DNA of 64,000 nucleotides from Streptomyces alanosinicus (GTDB taxonomy: Bacteria > Actinomycetota > Actinomycetes > Streptomycetales > Streptomycetaceae), in the NCBI RefSeq assembly GCF_014650595.1, contig NZ_BMVG01000004.1, positions 62,001 to 126,000 of the forward strand, read 5' to 3'. Shown here piece by piece: positions 42,903 to 50,674 of the stretch. The notes beneath the pieces are model-generated. The model saw nothing but the letters and a program-made list of their open reading frames with translations. It searched no databases and had not been told where the DNA came from. Both the position numbers and the translations under genes were made by a program. Numbering within the stretch: position 1 is the stretch's first letter; each line of letters opens with the position of its first letter.

Positions 42903-43575
42903 GCGCAGACGCAGGCCCTGGTACCGGACCCGGATCTACCGCCTCGCCAGGACGGCCCTGCTGGTGACCGTCCTGGTGACGGTGGGAAACCGGTGCATGG
43001 GCTTGTACTCCGGGCCCGGCCGGGCCGACGACCCGGACGCCGCGCTGGCCGTCGGGGCAGGGGGCGCGAGCGGGCCGGAGTCCTGCGAGGCCCCTCCCGC
43101 GTCCTCGCCCCGTCCGCTGCCCCGGTCCCGGCCGACGTCCTTCCGTATCCCCTCGCTGGGCATCGACGCCCCGATCACGGCCCTGCGGCTCTATGGGGAG
43201 CGGCAGTTGGAGTCCCCGCCCGTCGGCCGGCCCAGGCTGGTCGGCTGGTACGAGGGCGGTCCCACGCCGGGCGAGGCCGGCACCGCGATCGCCGTGGGGC
43301 ACCGGGACACCCTGACCGGCCCGGCCGTCTTCGCCGGGCTCGCCCAGGTCAAACCGTGCAAACTCATCGAGGTCAAGCGCGCCGACGGCCGTACCGCCGT
43401 CTACACCGTGGACCGGATGAAGGTCTACGACAAGGCGGGCTTCCCGGACAAGGAGGTGTACGGCCCGGTGCGGCGGCCGGAACTGCGCGTGCTGACCTGC
43501 GGCGGCCTCTACAGCCGGCGCACCGGCTACACCAGTAACGTGGTGGTCTTCGCGCATCTGACCGCGACCAAGTGA
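42889..43575 (+). CDS. Class F sortase
   Basis: A 228-aa sortase, which transfers surface proteins to cell-wall peptide. It has a basic N-terminus and one membrane helix (~20-37), then a Pro-rich linker, and the catalytic domain from RIPSLGIDAPI. His138 (AVGHRD), Cys204 (LRVLTCGG) and Arg210/211 (SRRTGYTSN) form the catalytic triad. LVGWYEGGPTPGEAGTA and KVYDKAGFPDKEVYG are class F features. It is coupled to the anchored protein gene upstream (14-nt overlap), implying that protein is its dedicated substrate. Confidence 0.9.
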   Translation: MAPRRRRRRPWYRTRIYRLARTALLVTVLVTVGNRCMGLYSGPGRADDPDAALAVGAGGASGPESCEAPPASSPRPLPRSRPTSFRIPSLGIDAPITALRLYGERQLESPPVGRPRLVGWYEGGPTPGEAGTAIAVGHRDTLTGPAVFAGLAQVKPCKLIEVKRADGRTAVYTVDRMKVYDKAGFPDKEVYGPVRRPELRVLTCGGLYSRRTGYTSNVVVFAHLTATK

Positions 43576-43610
43576 CCATGCGCGACCCGGCGGCACGTCT
43601 GGCGCCAAAA

Positions 43611-43627
43611 AACTAACGCCGCTAGTT
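43611..43627. promoter_or_regulatory. TetR operator, copy A (aldehyde dehydrogenase promoter)
   Basis: AACTAACGCCGCTAGTT, a 7-3-7 dyad with one mismatch. The same motif, AACTAGCAGTGCTAATT, lies at 47611-47627 beside the TetR gene. Consensus AACTARC-N3-GCTARTT. Confidence 0.7.
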
Positions 43628-43667
43628 TGTGTGTCGGACGATGCTGACCCGCCGGGAGGAAAGCAGT

Positions 43668-45056
43668 ATGAAGGCACACGACGGCCTGTACATCGACGGC
43701 GCCTGGCGCCCCGCCGGGAGTACCGATGTCATCGAGGTCGTGAACCCGGCCGACGAACAGGTCATCGCCCGGATCCCGGCGGCCGGTGCCCTGGACGTCG
43801 ACACCGCCGTCCGTGCGGCCCGCGCCGCGCTTCCCGGCTGGGCGGCCACACCGCCGGCCGAGCGCGCGGCGCGCCTCGCCGCCCTGCGGGACGTCCTCGT
43901 GGCCCGCAAGGGCGAGATCGCCGAGACCGTCACCGCCGAACTGGGCTCCCCGCCACAGTTCTCCCAGGCCGTCCACGCCGCCGTACCCATCGCGGTCGCC
44001 GGCTCCTACGCCGAACTCGCCGCCACCCACTCCTTCGAGGAGAGGGTCGGCAACTCCACCGTGCTGCAGGAGCCCGTCGGCGTGGTCGCCGCGATCACCC
44101 CCTGGAACTACCCGCTGCACCAGATCGTCGCCAAGGTCGCCCCGGCACTCGCCGCGGGCTGCACGGTCGTCCTCAAGCCCGCCGAGGACACCCCCCTCAC
44201 CGCCCAGCTGTTCGCCGAGGCGGTGCACGAGGCGGACGTGCCGGCCGGGGTGTTCAACCTGGTCACCGGCCTCGGCCCGGTCGCCGGGCAGGCCCTCGCC
44301 GAGCACCCCGGCGTCGATCTGGTCTCCTTCACCGGGTCCACGGCGGTCGGCCGGCAGATCGGCGCGGTGGCCGGCGCGGCCGTGAAGAGGGTCGCTCTGG
44401 AACTCGGCGGCAAGTCGGCCAATGTCATCCTGCCGAGCGCCGACCTCGCCAAAGCCGTCAACGTCGGCGTGGCCAACGTGATGTCCAACTCCGGCCAGAC
44501 ATGCAGCGCCTGGACCCGCATGCTGGTCCACCGCGACCGGTACGACGAGGCCGTCGAGCTGGCCCGGACGGCCGCCGCCAAGTACGCCGACCGCATCGGC
44601 CCCCTCGTCAACGCCAAGCAGCGGACCCGGGTGCGCGGCTATATCGAGCAGGGCATCGCCGAGGGCGCCCGCCTGGTCGCCGGCGGCCCCGAATCCCCGC
44701 GCGAGAAGGGCTACTTCGTCAGCCCCACCGTCTTCGCCGACGTGAGCCCCGAGATGACCATCGCCCAGGAGGAGATCTTCGGCCCGGTCCTGTCGATCCT
44801 GCCCTACGGCGACGAGGACGACGCCCTGCGCATCGCCAACGGCACGGTCTACGGCCTCGCGGGCGCCGTCTGGGCCGGCGACGAGGCCGAGGCCGTGGCC
44901 TTCGCCCGGCGCATGGACACCGGCCAGGTGGACATCAACGGCGGCCGGTTCAACCCCCTGGCCCCCTTCGGCGGCTACAAGCAGTCCGGAGTCGGCCGGG
45001 AACTCGGCGCGCACGGACTGATCGAGTACCTCCAGACCAAGTCCCTCCAGTTCTAA
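43668..45056 (+). CDS. NAD(P)-dependent aldehyde dehydrogenase
   Basis: A 462-aa ALDH that oxidises an aldehyde to its acid. Cofactor-binding TPWNYPLHQI (~143-152) and KPAEDTPLTA, FTGSTAVGRQI (~223-233), the general base Glu in ALELGGKSANVIL (~246-258) and nucleophile Cys in NSGQTCSAWTR (~279-289) are all present. GPVLSILPYGDEDDA and FGGYKQSGVGRELG complete the family pattern. It starts 12 nt after GGGAGGAAAGC and forms an operon with the alcohol dehydrogenase gene (15 bp gap). The operator at 43611 links it to the TetR at 46.9 kb. Substrate unknown. Confidence 0.93.
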   Translation: MKAHDGLYIDGAWRPAGSTDVIEVVNPADEQVIARIPAAGALDVDTAVRAARAALPGWAATPPAERAARLAALRDVLVARKGEIAETVTAELGSPPQFSQAVHAAVPIAVAGSYAELAATHSFEERVGNSTVLQEPVGVVAAITPWNYPLHQIVAKVAPALAAGCTVVLKPAEDTPLTAQLFAEAVHEADVPAGVFNLVTGLGPVAGQALAEHPGVDLVSFTGSTAVGRQIGAVAGAAVKRVALELGGKSANVILPSADLAKAVNVGVANVMSNSGQTCSAWTRMLVHRDRYDEAVELARTAAAKYADRIGPLVNAKQRTRVRGYIEQGIAEGARLVAGGPESPREKGYFVSPTVFADVSPEMTIAQEEIFGPVLSILPYGDEDDALRIANGTVYGLAGAVWAGDEAEAVAFARRMDTGQVDINGGRFNPLAPFGGYKQSGVGRELGAHGLIEYLQTKSLQF

Positions 45057-45071
45057 GGAAGTACGCGACCC

Positions 45072-46154
45072 ATGGCCGTACGAGCCGCCGTCCTGCCCGC
45101 CATCGGCGCCCCCCTGGAGATCACCGCCGTCGATCTGCCCGACCCGGGCCCGGGGCAGGTCCGCGTCCGCCTCGCCGCGGCGGGCGTCTGCCACTCCGAT
45201 CTGTCCCTGTCCGACGGCACCATGCGCGTACCCGTCCCGGCCGTCCTCGGCCACGAGGGCGCCGGCACGGTCGTGGCCGTGGGCGACGGCGTCGCCCATG
45301 TCGCCGAGGGCGACCCCGTCGTCCTCAACTGGGCGCCCTCCTGCGGGAGTTGCCACGCCTGTACGCTCGGCGAGGTCTGGCTGTGCGCCAACGCCCTCAA
45401 CGGCGCCGCCGACGTCTACGCCCGCACCGCCGACGGCACCGACCTCCACCCCGGCCTCAACGTGGCCGCGTTCGCCGAGGAGACGGTCGTCTCCGCGTCC
45501 TGCGTGCTGCCCCTTCCCCAGGGGGTGCCGCTGGTGGACGCCGCCCTCCTCGGCTGCGCCGTCCTCACCGGCTACGGCGCCGTCCACCACTCGGCGAAGG
45601 TCCACCCCGGCGAGAGCGTCGCGGTGTTCGGCGCGGGCGGCGTCGGACTCGCCACCCTCCAGTCGGCCCGTATCGCGGGCGCGTCCCGGATCATCGCCGT
45701 CGACGTCACCCCGGAGAAGGAGGAACTGGCCCGCGCGGCCGGTGCCACCGACTACGTCCTCGCCTCCGAGAACACGCCCCGCGAGATCCGCGCCCTCACC
45801 GACAAGCAGGGCGTCGACGTCTCCGTGGAGTGCGTGGGCCGTGCGGTGTCGATCCGGGCTGCCTGGGAGTCCACCCGCCGCGGTGGCCGTACGACGGTCG
45901 TCGGCATCGGCGGCAAGGACCAGGAGGTCACCTTCAACGCCCTGGAGATCTTCCACTGGGGCCGCACCCTCTCCGGCTGCGTCTACGGCAACACCGACCC
46001 GGCCCGCGACGTGCCCGTGCTCGCCGAGCACGTACGCGAAGGCCGCCTCGACCTGTCGGCCCTGGTCACCGACCGCATCACCCTGGAGGACATCCCGACG
46101 GCCTTCGACAACATGCGCGCGGGCAAGGGCGGCCGCGCACTGGTGGTCTTCTGA
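45072..46154 (+). CDS. Zinc-dependent alcohol dehydrogenase (class III-like)
   Basis: A 360-aa medium-chain dehydrogenase. Catalytic zinc ligands are Cys in GVCHSDLSL, His in GHEGAGTVVAVGDGV (~58-72) and Cys in LGCAVLTGYGA (~163-173). The structural zinc site appears as CGSCHACTLGEVWLC, four Cys. The NAD fold is VFGAGGVGLATLQSARIAGAS (~185-205) with Asp (IAVDVT) selecting NAD. With the ALDH upstream it would oxidise an alcohol to an acid in two steps. The domain pattern resembles MDR alcohol or mycothiol-linked formaldehyde dehydrogenases; substrate not certain. Confidence 0.92.
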   Translation: MAVRAAVLPAIGAPLEITAVDLPDPGPGQVRVRLAAAGVCHSDLSLSDGTMRVPVPAVLGHEGAGTVVAVGDGVAHVAEGDPVVLNWAPSCGSCHACTLGEVWLCANALNGAADVYARTADGTDLHPGLNVAAFAEETVVSASCVLPLPQGVPLVDAALLGCAVLTGYGAVHHSAKVHPGESVAVFGAGGVGLATLQSARIAGASRIIAVDVTPEKEELARAAGATDYVLASENTPREIRALTDKQGVDVSVECVGRAVSIRAAWESTRRGGRTTVVGIGGKDQEVTFNALEIFHWGRTLSGCVYGNTDPARDVPVLAEHVREGRLDLSALVTDRITLEDIPTAFDNMRAGKGGRALVVF

Positions 46155-46180
46155 GCGGGCCGCCGCCCCCGTGGCCGGAC

Positions 46181-46894
46181 TCAGCGCAGGGAGCCGGCCG
46201 GGATGCCGAGCAGCGATCCCAGCTCCCGCTCCCCCTTCGGAGTCACCTTCACCGCCCGCTCCGAGCCGATCCGCACGCACCACCCGGCATCCAGCACATG
46301 CCGGCACAGCGCCGCCCCGGCGGCCCCTGCGAGATGGGGCCGCCGCTCGGTCCAGTCCAGGCACGCACGGGCCAGCGGACGCCGGCCCGGAACCGTGAGC
46401 GCGATACCCGCCGCACGGAACCACTCCACCCCGGCGTCCGTGAGCGCGAACCCCGTGTCCTGCCGCAGCAGGCCCCGCAGGGTCAGCGCGTCGGTGAGCG
46501 CGATCCCGAGCCGCCCGGCGAGATGGTCGTAACAGGTACGCCCGCGCGCCATCGCCGAGTCGGCACTGGATTCCCGCAGCGTCCGCGGAGGGCGCCGTAC
46601 CGCCGCCGCAGGCACCTGCGCGGCGAGTTCCTCCACGAGCCCCGCCGCCCCCGCGTCGGCCAGCCGCACATACCGGTGGCGTCCCTGGCGTTCCTCCGTG
46701 AGCAGGCCGCCGGCCACCAGCTTGCCCAGGTGCTCGCTGAGCGTCGACGCGGCGACGCCGGCGTGCCGGGCCAGCTCACCGGCGGTCCAGGCCCGCCCGT
46801 CGAGGAGCGCCAGCAGACACGCGGCCCGTGTCTCGTCGGCGAGCAGGGCGGCGAGCGCGGCGAGAGGGGCGGCCCGGGAGTCCTTGGCGGTCAT
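46181..46894 (-). CDS. ArsR-type winged-helix regulator with fused C-terminal domain
   Basis: A 237-aa protein whose N-terminal ~85 residues are an ArsR-family wHTH (LLADETRAACLLALLDGRAWTAGELARHAGVAASTLSEHLGKLVAGGLL). The long C-terminal part (~100-237) has RTCYDHLAGRLGIALTDAL and a second winged-helix-like TGFALTDAGVEWF, a layout known in actinobacterial helix-turn-helix proteins of unknown ligand. It does not carry the metal-binding CXC of ArsR metal sensors. Start at 46894 in preference to 46906. It converges on the alcohol dehydrogenase gene (26 bp). Confidence 0.78.
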   Translation of the reverse strand: MTAKDSRAAPLAALAALLADETRAACLLALLDGRAWTAGELARHAGVAASTLSEHLGKLVAGGLLTEERQGRHRYVRLADAGAAGLVEELAAQVPAAAVRRPPRTLRESSADSAMARGRTCYDHLAGRLGIALTDALTLRGLLRQDTGFALTDAGVEWFRAAGIALTVPGRRPLARACLDWTERRPHLAGAAGAALCRHVLDAGWCVRIGSERAVKVTPKGERELGSLLGIPAGSLR

Positions 46895-46935
46895 GGGTCC
46901 CAGCATGCGGCAAGGACACTTCGGCGCCCGCCGAA

Positions 46936-47583
46936 CTATGGCCGCGCGCTCTGCCGTACCTGCTCGTACTGCTGCGCCAGCCCGTCCAGCAGCGCCGTGA
47001 GCCCCGTCTCGAAGGCCCGCTCGTCGATCTTCTCCTGCTGCTCGGCGAGCAGATGGGCCTGGCCGAGGTGGGGATAGTCGGCGGGGTCGTACGCGCTCGC
47101 GTCGTCCACGAAGCCGCCGGCGAAGGAGCCGAGCGCGGAGCCCATGATGAAGTACCGCATCAGCGCGCCGATGGAGGTCGCCTGCGCGGGCGGCCAGCCG
47201 GCCTCGACCATCGCGCCGTAGACCGCGTCGGCCAGCCGCAGGGCGGCCGGGCGGCGGCCGGGCCCGCGCGCCAGGACCGGGACGATGTTCGGGTGCTCGC
47301 GCAGGGCGGCCCGGTAGGAGACGGCCCAGTCGTGCAGCGCGGTCCGCCAGTCGCGGCCGTCCTCGAACATCGCCAGGTCGACCAGCCCGCTCACCGAGTC
47401 GGCGACCGCCTCCAGGATCTCGTCCTTGGTGCGGAAGTGGTTGTAAAGCGAGGGCCCGCTGACCCCCAGCTCGGCGGCGAGCCGGCGGGTGGACACGGCC
47501 GCCAGGCCCTCCCGGTCCACGAGTTCCCGGGCCGTGGCGATGATCCGGTCGGTGCTGAGGAGGGGCTTGCGCGGTCGGGCCAT
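46936..47583 (-). CDS. TetR-family regulator (controls ALDH/ADH and acyl-CoA dehydrogenase, predicted)
   Basis: A 215-aa TetR protein. HTH region ~8-55: STDRIIATARELVDREGLAAVSTRRLAAELGVSGPSLYNHFRTKDEILE. The ligand domain is of the TetR_C type found with fatty acid or alcohol genes. It diverges from an acyl-CoA dehydrogenase gene over a 90-bp region containing the 17-bp dyad at 47611; the same dyad is found before the aldehyde dehydrogenase gene 4 kb away. So a single repressor probably governs three catabolic genes. Start at 47583 (MARPRKPLLS) is favoured over 47592. Confidence 0.88.
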   Translation of the reverse strand: MARPRKPLLSTDRIIATARELVDREGLAAVSTRRLAAELGVSGPSLYNHFRTKDEILEAVADSVSGLVDLAMFEDGRDWRTALHDWAVSYRAALREHPNIVPVLARGPGRRPAALRLADAVYGAMVEAGWPPAQATSIGALMRYFIMGSALGSFAGGFVDDASAYDPADYPHLGQAHLLAEQQEKIDERAFETGLTALLDGLAQQYEQVRQSARP

Positions 47584-47610
47584 GGCGCACATAGTAGGGC
47601 TGCGAACAGA

Positions 47611-47627
47611 AACTAGCAGTGCTAATT
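47611..47627. promoter_or_regulatory. TetR operator, copy B (divergent promoter)
   Basis: AACTAGCAGTGCTAATT, matching copy A at 43611 in both half sites. Sits 28 bp from the TetR start and 47 bp from the acyl-CoA dehydrogenase start. Confidence 0.7.
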
Positions 47628-47673
47628 TAAATGTACGGCTTTCAAGCTACATCTGGTGTGGGGTGATCGCGTG

Positions 47674-48825
47674 GTGAACCTGGAGCTGAGCGAGGAGCAG
47701 GCCGCCGTACGGCAGCTCGCCCGGGACTTCGTGGAGCGCGAGATCGCCCCGCATGCCGCGGCCTGGGACCGGGCCGAGGAGGTGGACCGGGCGGTCGTGA
47801 AGAAGCTCGGCGAGGTCGGCTTCCTCGGACTGACCGTCGACGAGGAGTACGGCGGCTGCGGCGGCGACCATCTCGCGTACTGCCTGGTCACCGAGGAGCT
47901 GGGGCGCGGCGACTCCTCCGTGCGGGGCATCGTCTCGGTGTCCCTCGGGCTCGTCGCCAAGACGATCGCCGCCTGGGGCGACGAGGAGCAGAGGCGGCGC
48001 TGGCTGCCGGGGCTGACCGCGGGCGAGTACGTCGGCTGCTTCGGCCTGACCGAGCCTGGCACCGGCTCCGACGCGGGCAACCTCATCACCCGTGCCGTGC
48101 GCGAAGGCGACGAGTACGTCATCAACGGCACCAAGATGTTCATCACGAACGGCACCTGGGCGGATGTCGTCCTGCTCTTCGCCCGCTCCACCGACGCCCC
48201 CGGCCACCAGGGTGTCAGCGCCTTCCTGGTGCCGACCGACACCCCCGGTCTGACCCGCCGTGCCGTCCACGGCAAGCTCGGCCTGCGCGGCCAGGCCACC
48301 GCCGAACTCGTGCTGCAGGACGTCCGGGTCCCCGCCTCGGCGATGCTCGGGGAGGAGGGCAAGGGCTTCTCCGTCGCCATGTCGGCGCTCGCCAAGGGGC
48401 GGATGTCGGTGGCGGCCGGCTGTGTCGGCATCGCCCAGGCCGCGCTGGACGCGGCCGTCGCCTACGCCGGTGAGCGCGAGCAGTTCGGCAAGCCGATCGC
48501 CCGTCATCAGCTGGTGCAGGAGCTGATCAGCGACATCGCCGTCGACGTGGACGCCGCCCGGCTGCTCACCTGGCGGGTCGCCGATCTGATCGACCGCGGG
48601 CGGCCGTTCGCCGTGGAGTCCTCCAAGGCCAAGCTGTTCGCCTCGGAGGCCGCCGTCCGCGCGGCCAACAACGCCCTGCAGGTCTTCGGCGGCTACGGTT
48701 ACATCGATGAGTACCCCGTCGGCAAACTTCTGCGCGACGCCCGCGTGATGACCCTCTACGAGGGCACCAGCCAGATCCAGAAGCTGCTGATCGGGCGTGC
48801 TCTGACCGGGGTTTCGGCGTTCTGA
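47674..48825 (+). CDS. Acyl-CoA dehydrogenase
   Basis: A 383-aa FAD enzyme introducing the alpha-beta double bond in an acyl-CoA. Signatures: LTEPGTGSDAGNL (~124-136), KMFITNGTWAD (~158-168), RMSVAAGCVGIAQAALDAA, REQFGKPIARHQLVQ and the C-terminal QVFGGYGYIDEYPVGKLLRDARVMTLYEGTS, whose Glu is the catalytic base. Start is taken as GTG 47674 (VNLELSEEQ) where family homology begins; an in-frame ATG-like start at 47656 would add six non-conserved residues. Operator copy B in its promoter ties it to the TetR gene next to it. Confidence 0.92.
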   Translation: MNLELSEEQAAVRQLARDFVEREIAPHAAAWDRAEEVDRAVVKKLGEVGFLGLTVDEEYGGCGGDHLAYCLVTEELGRGDSSVRGIVSVSLGLVAKTIAAWGDEEQRRRWLPGLTAGEYVGCFGLTEPGTGSDAGNLITRAVREGDEYVINGTKMFITNGTWADVVLLFARSTDAPGHQGVSAFLVPTDTPGLTRRAVHGKLGLRGQATAELVLQDVRVPASAMLGEEGKGFSVAMSALAKGRMSVAAGCVGIAQAALDAAVAYAGEREQFGKPIARHQLVQELISDIAVDVDAARLLTWRVADLIDRGRPFAVESSKAKLFASEAAVRAANNALQVFGGYGYIDEYPVGKLLRDARVMTLYEGTSQIQKLLIGRALTGVSAF

Positions 48826-48880
48826 GCCCCGATCCCGCGCACCTGGCTCCGAGAAGGTCCGAAAGCGCTCGGCGGCTGCG

Positions 48881-48896
48881 CTAAGCGCTCGCTCAC
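48881..48896. promoter_or_regulatory. Second TetR operator type, copy A
   Basis: CTAAGCGCTCGCTCAC, related to the perfect dyad CTAAGCAACTGCTTAG at 50066. Lies ~50 bp before the TetR start at 48943 and just after the acyl-CoA dehydrogenase gene. Confidence 0.55.
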
Positions 48897-48942
48897 CTTG
48901 GGCGGTATGGTGGTGCTCCTGACCGAGAGGGGCGAACGAGCG

Positions 48943-49566
48943 ATGAGTACGGCGGAGGAGACGACCGGCGGCGAAGTGGAGCCGTGGGAAGAGGTCACCC
49001 CTGACGCGGCCCGGCGGCTGCTGGTCGCCGCCGTGGAGGCCTTCGCCGAGCGCGGCTACCACGCGACCACCACACGCGACATCGCGAGCCGGGCCGGCAT
49101 GAGCCCGGCCGCGCTCTACATCCACTACAAGACCAAGGAAGAGCTGCTCCACCGGATCAGCCGGATCGGTCACGACAGGGCGCTCGACATCCTGCGCACG
49201 GCCTCGCGGCGCGAGGGCACGGCGAAGGAACGGCTGGCCGACGCGGTCGGCTCCTTCGTCCGCTGGCATGCGGGGCGGCGCACCACCGCGCGGGTCGTGC
49301 AGTACGAACTCGACGCCCTCGGCCCCGAGGCCCGCGCCGAGATCGTCGCACTGCGCCGCCAGGTCGACGCCGAGGTGCGCGGGATCATCGAGGACGGTGT
49401 GGCCTCGGGCGAGTTCGACGTACGGGACGTCCAGGGCACCACCCTCGCCGTGCTGTCGCTGTGCATCGACGTGGCCCGCTGGTTCACCGTGAACGGCCCG
49501 CGCACCCCCGAGGAGGTCGGCGCGCTCTACGCCGACCTCGTGCTCCGGATGGTCGGGGCCGGCTAG
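48943..49566 (+). CDS. TetR-family regulator (predicted to control MaoC gene and itself)
   Basis: A 207-aa TetR protein with HTH region ARRLLVAAVEAFAERGYHATTTRDIASRAGMSPAALYIHYKTKEELLHRI (~22-72). The C-terminal domain (TARVVQYELDALGPEARAEIVALRR) is of the fatty-acid-linked actinobacterial type with a probable acyl-CoA ligand. Start at 48943 (GAACGAGCG before ATG) chosen over 48898, which lies within the operator-promoter. Converges on the MaoC gene (13 bp between stops). A dyad related to its own upstream site stands before the MaoC gene. Confidence 0.88.
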   Translation: MSTAEETTGGEVEPWEEVTPDAARRLLVAAVEAFAERGYHATTTRDIASRAGMSPAALYIHYKTKEELLHRISRIGHDRALDILRTASRREGTAKERLADAVGSFVRWHAGRRTTARVVQYELDALGPEARAEIVALRRQVDAEVRGIIEDGVASGEFDVRDVQGTTLAVLSLCIDVARWFTVNGPRTPEEVGALYADLVLRMVGAG

Positions 49567-49579
49567 CCGGCCCCTCGGC

Positions 49580-50041
49580 TCACAGGTAGTAGCGGGACAC
49601 CGACTCCGCGACGCACACCGGCTTGTCGCCGCCCTCGCGCTCCACGGTGAAGGCGACGGTCACCTGGACGCCTCCGGTGACGTCCGCCACGTCGGTCATC
49701 TTCGCGGTGGCGCGCAGCCGGGAGCCGACCGGGACGGGGGAGGGGAAGCGGACCTTGTTCGTGCCGTAGTTCACGCCCATCGTCACGCCGTCGACCCGGA
49801 TCAGCTGCGGGCCGAACAGCGGGAGCAGGGACAGCGTGAGATAGCCGTGCGCGATGGTGGTCCCGAACGGTCCTGCCGCCGCCTTCTCCGGGTCCACATG
49901 GATCCACTGGTGGTCGCCGGTGGCCTCGGCGAACAGATCGATGCGCTTCTGGTCGACCTCCAGCCAGTCGGTGTACCCCAGCTGCTCGCCGACGGCCGCC
50001 CTCAGCTCGTCGGGGGAGGTGAAGGTCCTCGGTTCTGCCAT
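49580..50041 (-). CDS. MaoC-family dehydratase (R-specific enoyl-CoA hydratase-like)
   Basis: A 153-aa single hot-dog protein. The hydratase motif is present: Asp43 and His48 in TGDHQWIHVDPEKA with FGTTIAHGYLTLSLLP after it, as in R-specific enoyl-CoA hydratases. It would hydrate trans-2-enoyl-CoA or dehydrate a 3-hydroxyacyl thioester. It complements the nearby acyl-CoA dehydrogenase in a fatty or branched acid pathway. A perfect 16-bp palindrome 25-40 bp before its start implies repression by the TetR encoded next to it. Confidence 0.9.
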   Translation of the reverse strand: MAEPRTFTSPDELRAAVGEQLGYTDWLEVDQKRIDLFAEATGDHQWIHVDPEKAAAGPFGTTIAHGYLTLSLLPLFGPQLIRVDGVTMGVNYGTNKVRFPSPVPVGSRLRATAKMTDVADVTGGVQVTVAFTVEREGGDKPVCVAESVSRYYL

Positions 50042-50065
50042 GATCCCGGCCTCTCGCTCGCGTCT

Positions 50066-50081
50066 CTAAGCAACTGCTTAG
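50066..50081. promoter_or_regulatory. Second TetR operator type, copy B (perfect)
   Basis: CTAAGCA-AC-TGCTTAG, perfect 7-bp arms and 2-bp spacer, in the promoter of the MaoC gene. Half site shared with 48881-48896. Confidence 0.65.
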
Positions 50082-50166
50082 CATGGTCGGATGGAGGGCG
50101 CCTGTCAACGGACCGCGACGGGTGCCGGGCGGCGGGAATGCGACGGCAGGGCCTAGGCTCTGGGGA

Positions 50167-50625
50167 GTGCCCCAGATTCCCGAGACGGTCCATGAGCTGA
50201 CCGTCGGCCAGCTCTCCTCGCGCAGCGGTGCCGCCGTGTCCGCCCTGCACTTCTACGAGGCCAAAGGCCTGATCAGCAGTCGCCGCACCACCGGAAACCA
50301 GCGGCGCTACAGCCGTGACACCCTGCGGCGGGTCGCCTTCGTCCGCGCGGCGCAGCGGGTGGGCATCCCGCTGGCCACGATCCGGGACGCCCTGGCGCAG
50401 CTGCCGGAGGAACGGACGCCGACCCGGGAGGACTGGTCACGGCTGTCGGAGACCTGGCGCTCGGAACTCGACGAGCGCATCAGGCAGCTGAACCGTTTGC
50501 GCGATCACCTGACCGACTGCATCGGGTGCGGGTGCCTGTCCCTGGAGAACTGTGTCCTGTCCAATCCGGACGATGTGTTCGGCGAACGGCTGACGGGGTC
50601 CCGGCTGCTGGCGGAGGGGCGCTGA
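50167..50625 (+). CDS. soxR: Redox-sensing MerR-family regulator SoxR
   Basis: A 152-aa dimeric regulator with an N-terminal MerR wHTH ([31 protein letters not shown], ~11-41), a dimerisation helix and the [2Fe-2S] site Cys118-x2-Cys121-x-Cys123-x5-Cys129 ([12 protein letters not shown]). In Streptomyces SoxR is oxidised by redox-active antibiotics such as actinorhodin and turns on export and reductase genes elsewhere. GTG start; a TAGGCT -10-like box ends ~8 bp before it, so a leaderless or very short leader mRNA. No SoxR box is seen nearby, consistent with a dispersed regulon. The 3' end faces the RNA ligase gene with a strong hairpin. Confidence 0.95.
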   Translation: MPQIPETVHELTVGQLSSRSGAAVSALHFYEAKGLISSRRTTGNQRRYSRDTLRRVAFVRAAQRVGIPLATIRDALAQLPEERTPTREDWSRLSETWRSELDERIRQLNRLRDHLTDCIGCGCLSLENCVLSNPDDVFGERLTGSRLLAEGR

Positions 50626-50630
50626 GCCCG

Positions 50631-50665
50631 GCCGCCGTTCCCCGCACGCCTGGGGGAACGGCGGC
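50631..50665. terminator. Hairpin between convergent soxR and RNA ligase genes
   Basis: Perfect 13-bp inverted repeat (GCCGCCGTTCCCC, 50631-50643; complement 50653-50665), 9-nt loop, placed between the two stop codons. Bidirectional terminator. Confidence 0.8.
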
Positions 50666-50674
50666 GCCGTCGCC

